Assembly: GCA_014526335.1 (NCBI GenBank) | Contig: JACTAT010000021.1 | Span: 778,110-842,109 of the forward strand | DNA length: 64,000 bases | Direction: 5' to 3' | Origin: Chrysaora quinquecirrha | Taxonomy: Eukaryota; Cnidaria; Scyphozoa; Semaeostomeae; Pelagiidae | Part shown: piece by piece, positions 61,396 to 64,000 of the stretch | Numbering within the stretch: position 1 is the first letter of the stretch | Layout: every line of letters begins with the position of its first letter | Position numbers and translations under genes: made by a program | The notes under the pieces: generated by a model | Database searches by the model: none | Told to the model about the DNA's origin: nothing | What the model saw: the letters and a program-made list of their open reading frames with translations, nothing else

Positions 61396-62624
61396 TTATT
61401 TTGTTTGGTTGCACACGAGTGGAGGTTAAGGTCGTGATTTGGTGGCACGAAACAAGAGTTACGATACATCAACATCAATGGTTTGCGCTCTATTGAATGG
61501 TTTTAATTTAATGGAAAAAGTAATTTCTGAGAAGCTGGAAAAGGTCTGAATTCTGGACTAAGGAGATGCAAAGGAGATACATATTTATATAATTTAAACT
61601 AGAAAGAAGTTAAAAAAGAAGTTTGATTTTGAAAGAATAGTCCTTGAAACCTAGGAGTTGAGTAGATTAACTCTATCGAAGAAACTATTCGAAAACGTAT
61701 GGTCTAAGACACAACATCAACGTTGGGCAACAACAACAACAACAACAACCTTAAGTTTCTTGAGCAAGAAATCATCGCTTCAGATTGGGTACGTATATGA
61801 TGATTAGACATTAGCAAGAAAATAAGAGAAGTCTTATGTTTATCTTGACATTACAGATGTTCGAATAGAAAATAACCCAGCTGAAAACGTTATACGTTGA
61901 TCTCAGAGATCCTTTTAGAAAAGGCTGAAACTAGATTGAAAAAGGTAGTCTACATTGAGAAAAATTGCTCCAAAGATTTCTTGAGCTCTGAGAAGAATAA
62001 CGTAAAATTTATTATTTATCAGGTGATTGGAGATATTGGAATTAAAGAAGATTCAACGGTTAGAAAGATTGGAAAAAGTCAAGGGAAAAACAAGGGTGTT
62101 TTTCATGCTTCAGGGACAAGCAGCTACTTGCTCTCAACTGCAAGACGACTTGAGCGCGGTTAGAAAGACCAACCTGTAAAAAACACCCAATAAGAAGTTC
62201 TTAGAAGCATGGTATATTGGTTTCTGATATAGTCTAACCGGTTAAAAACAGGGCAAAAAGAAACAAATTAAAATTTGGGAAAATTTTGAGAGGAAATTTT
62301 TATTGCAGATTATGATGGTGAGCAAGACTTGTGGAGTCGAGTAAATGTGAAAATAGTACCATTACAGAAAGAGCTGTTTTGAATTAGCAATCTTGATGAT
62401 ATTAGCTATTAAAATTGCATAAAATCGAATTTAAGTCGACCATAATGATATGAGCTGGGTTTCAGACATATATTAGGACGAACTACTTGGATTTGGATTG
62501 GGTGCACTTTGGATTATTGTTAACGGCAGTTGTTACAACATAAATACAAAAACAAACGTCGAACTGGGAAATCCTGGAGCAACAGACCCGAAATCGAGTA
62601 TTCGTTCACAAGAAATCGATCAAA
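61396..62624. other. Intergenic stretch before the RING gene
   Basis: No exon I can support. 61730-61752 is a short (CAA)n run. A Lys-rich frame at 61897-62163 has no recognisable motif. The RING promoter is presumably within the right half; no TATA box stands out. Confidence 0.4.
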
Positions 62625-63272
62625 ATGCAAGAAATTAATGGAAAGCTGCGTTTTCTGGGTTGTTTAGCAAGATATTCTGTTGGTTTCGTCATTCTGTGTA
62701 TCGTCAATCATTTCGTCAGCGTTGTGATGTTTCGCCAATGCGGATACTGTCTCGTAACTTATATTTTTGTCTACACATTCTATCTCGTAACTGTTTCGAT
62801 ATTCCTATCGACAATTGTCTATAACTTATCAGTTCGTAAAGACGAACAAACTCGCCTATTGGCGGAATTACGAGCTGTGAAATACGACGATATGCCGTAC
62901 GTAATGGTATCGTTGCTTGAAAGGATCAGAGAGCGACAAAAGGCGGGAAAACCTCAATTTGACGAACACGCAAAGGAGGCTTCTCAAGATCAATGCATTG
63001 CGTGCTATGAAGTACTTCCATCAATCAGAAACGTTCCCTGTGGTCACGTGGTGCTGTGTAGCGGTTGTAATTGGCAGTTAATAAGAGTTTCGATTGAGAA
63101 TCAAAGCCCATTGGTCTGTTCATGGTGTAGGACGCCAGTGAAGGACTTCGAAGGACAACTTAGGCCTAATTTGGATTTGCTAGAGCTTCAAGATATAAGA
63201 GACGCATTATCAGATTTGAAAATGAGAAAAATAAACGAAAATATGAAAAGACATTACAGAATAACGTATTGA
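62625..63272 (+). CDS. Membrane RING-HC protein, probable E3 ubiquitin ligase, single coding exon
   Basis: 215 residues. Two hydrophobic segments (about 14-36 and 41-68) are followed by a charged helix (70-118) and a C3HC4 RING: Cys124, Cys127, Cys139, His141, Cys145, Cys148, Cys165, Cys168 (CIACYE, VPCGHVVLCSGC, CSWCRTPV). An acidic/basic tail follows. The RING resembles the IAP/MUL1-type RING-HC class, which recruits E2 enzymes; membrane insertion suggests an organelle or ER ligase. An in-frame TAA lies 84 bases upstream (62541-62543) with no other ATG between, which fixes the start unless an upstream coding exon exists. Not identified further. It converges on the K2P gene. Confidence 0.85.
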   Translation: MQEINGKLRFLGCLARYSVGFVILCIVNHFVSVVMFRQCGYCLVTYIFVYTFYLVTVSIFLSTIVYNLSVRKDEQTRLLAELRAVKYDDMPYVMVSLLERIRERQKAGKPQFDEHAKEASQDQCIACYEVLPSIRNVPCGHVVLCSGCNWQLIRVSIENQSPLVCSWCRTPVKDFEGQLRPNLDLLELQDIRDALSDLKMRKINENMKRHYRITY

Positions 63273-63290
63273 ACCATTATATAGTACCAT

Positions 63291-63296
63291 AATAAA
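63291..63296 (+). promoter_or_regulatory. Poly(A) signal of the RING gene
   Basis: AATAAA 21 bases after the stop codon region (TGA at 63270-63272). Confidence 0.6.
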
Positions 63297-63575
63297 TTGC
63301 GAATTTATGCCAATTTTAAGTATTTAGACTAGTATTTAGCCAAGTTTATAGACTTACAACGAAGCGACATGCACGGTAGACATATTACATAATTTCATAC
63401 ATTCTCGACTTGTTCTTCTAGAAAAACCGGAATCCTAGTTATCGCTTATGAAATCGAGACTAACACCAAAATGAGATCGCTCAAACTGGAAATTTGAGCG
63501 TCTAGCAATTCAATTCATTAGCGATAACTGCGACTCAGGTAAATAAGTCTGTTGTTTTTCTCGTCGCAACCAAAT

Positions 63576-63659
63576 CGTTGTGGTGGTAGTTTCTGCGTAC
63601 TGTGGAGATTTTGTGTGTGTACAGAATCCATCACAGTACGCAAAAAATACCACCGCAGC
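63576..63659. repeat. Hairpin of pre-miRNA-like size
   Basis: Arms gtggtggtagtttctgcgta and, reverse-complemented right arm, ggtggtattttttgcgtact pair through ctgcgtactgtggagatt / tttgcgtactgtgatggatt, giving about 33 bp of stem with mismatches around a ~14-nt loop. Between two convergent genes. Could be a small foldback element. No expression evidence. Confidence 0.4.
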
Positions 63660-63742
63660 AAGCATAATAACCCATCACAGTAATGCGTATCCGCCAGTAC
63701 TGCGTATCGATTCGCTAGCGTGAGTTTTACCGCAAGCAACTG

Positions 63743-64000
63743 TCACCTTGTTATTTCTTCACGTGGTTCAGGGTCTGTCTGAGTTCGTTCGTTTTGTTCG
63801 TTCCTGAAGGTAATGCGTTGCTCGCATGAAAATAACAGCGATGGAGAAGTTTCAGGAACTTTCCCAAATAAATCAAGAATCAAAAAAACAAACGAAAGTC
63901 CGATTATAAAATAAAACACCAAACAAACTTTATATACTATCCTCGACGTACTGTCGGTCCATATTTCCGAACATCCGGGAGTGTAATCACCAAGGCCAAC
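63743..64000 (-). CDS. Two-pore-domain K+ channel (K2P, TWIK-like), last coding exon, partial
   Basis: The open frame enters at the window edge and ends in TGA (63743-63745), giving 85 residues. It starts inside the second pore loop: VGLGDYTPG is the K2P P2 filter, and GLGDY is typical of TWIK (KCNK1/6) rather than GFGDY types. M4 follows (VYKVCLVFYFIIGLSFVFLI), then a short cytosolic tail of about 40 residues with acidic/polar content (RTQTDPEPREEITR). K2P channels carry background K+ current across plasma or endosomal membranes. The rest of the gene is beyond position 64000, so the upstream exon structure is unseen. Confidence 0.87.
   Translation of the reverse strand, partial: VGLGDYTPGCSEIWTDSTSRIVYKVCLVFYFIIGLSFVFLILDLFGKVPETSPSLLFSCEQRITFRNEQNERTQTDPEPREEITR

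Overview
The window is nuclear DNA of an invertebrate animal. It is AT-rich, its genes are split by canonical GT..AG introns, it carries AATAAA signals and many short transposable-element remnants, and it holds degenerate TTAGGG-type repeats. The gene set (two-pore channel, LITAF-domain protein, TatD-family DNase TATDN3, GPATCH11, kinesin light chain, a RING protein, a two-pore-domain K+ channel) is metazoan. I lean towards a cnidarian or another early-branching marine invertebrate, but the sequence alone does not settle the phylum.

Layout from left to right. 89-4654 (+) is the 3' part of a two-pore channel gene. 5930-19755 is a satellite array of roughly 70 monomers of about 185-197 bp, which fills most of the space before a two-exon LITAF-domain reading (20897-21800, +; first exon not found). 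22811-28810 (-) is a complete 12-exon TATDN3 gene. It is head-to-head with a complete 6-exon GPATCH11 gene (29060-31608, +) across a 249 bp shared upstream region. GPATCH11 converges on a kinesin light chain gene of 17 coding exons (33877-58078, -; 617 residues), whose introns hold most of the repeats: SINEs, terminal-inverted-repeat elements, a 1.35 kb trinucleotide tract and an interstitial telomere-like tract. The first KLC exon and its upstream DNA are tandemly duplicated (57864-59888 and 59887-61395); the second exon copy has lost its splice donor. A single-exon membrane RING protein (62625-63272, +) and the last coding exon of a TWIK-like K2P channel (63743-64000, -, cut by the window edge) close the window.

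The genes are unrelated housekeeping or trafficking genes. I see no operon, phage, CRISPR or defence system. The main novelty is in the repeats: the large satellite with nested inverted repeats and relatives elsewhere in the window, nested and TSD-flanked small DNA elements, a 5S-rRNA-like SINE, and repeated exon fragments inside KLC. One coding oddity is the apparent absence from KLC of a conserved block just where a TIR element sits. All exon coordinates were derived by hand from splice-site and frame continuity; no alignment was run.
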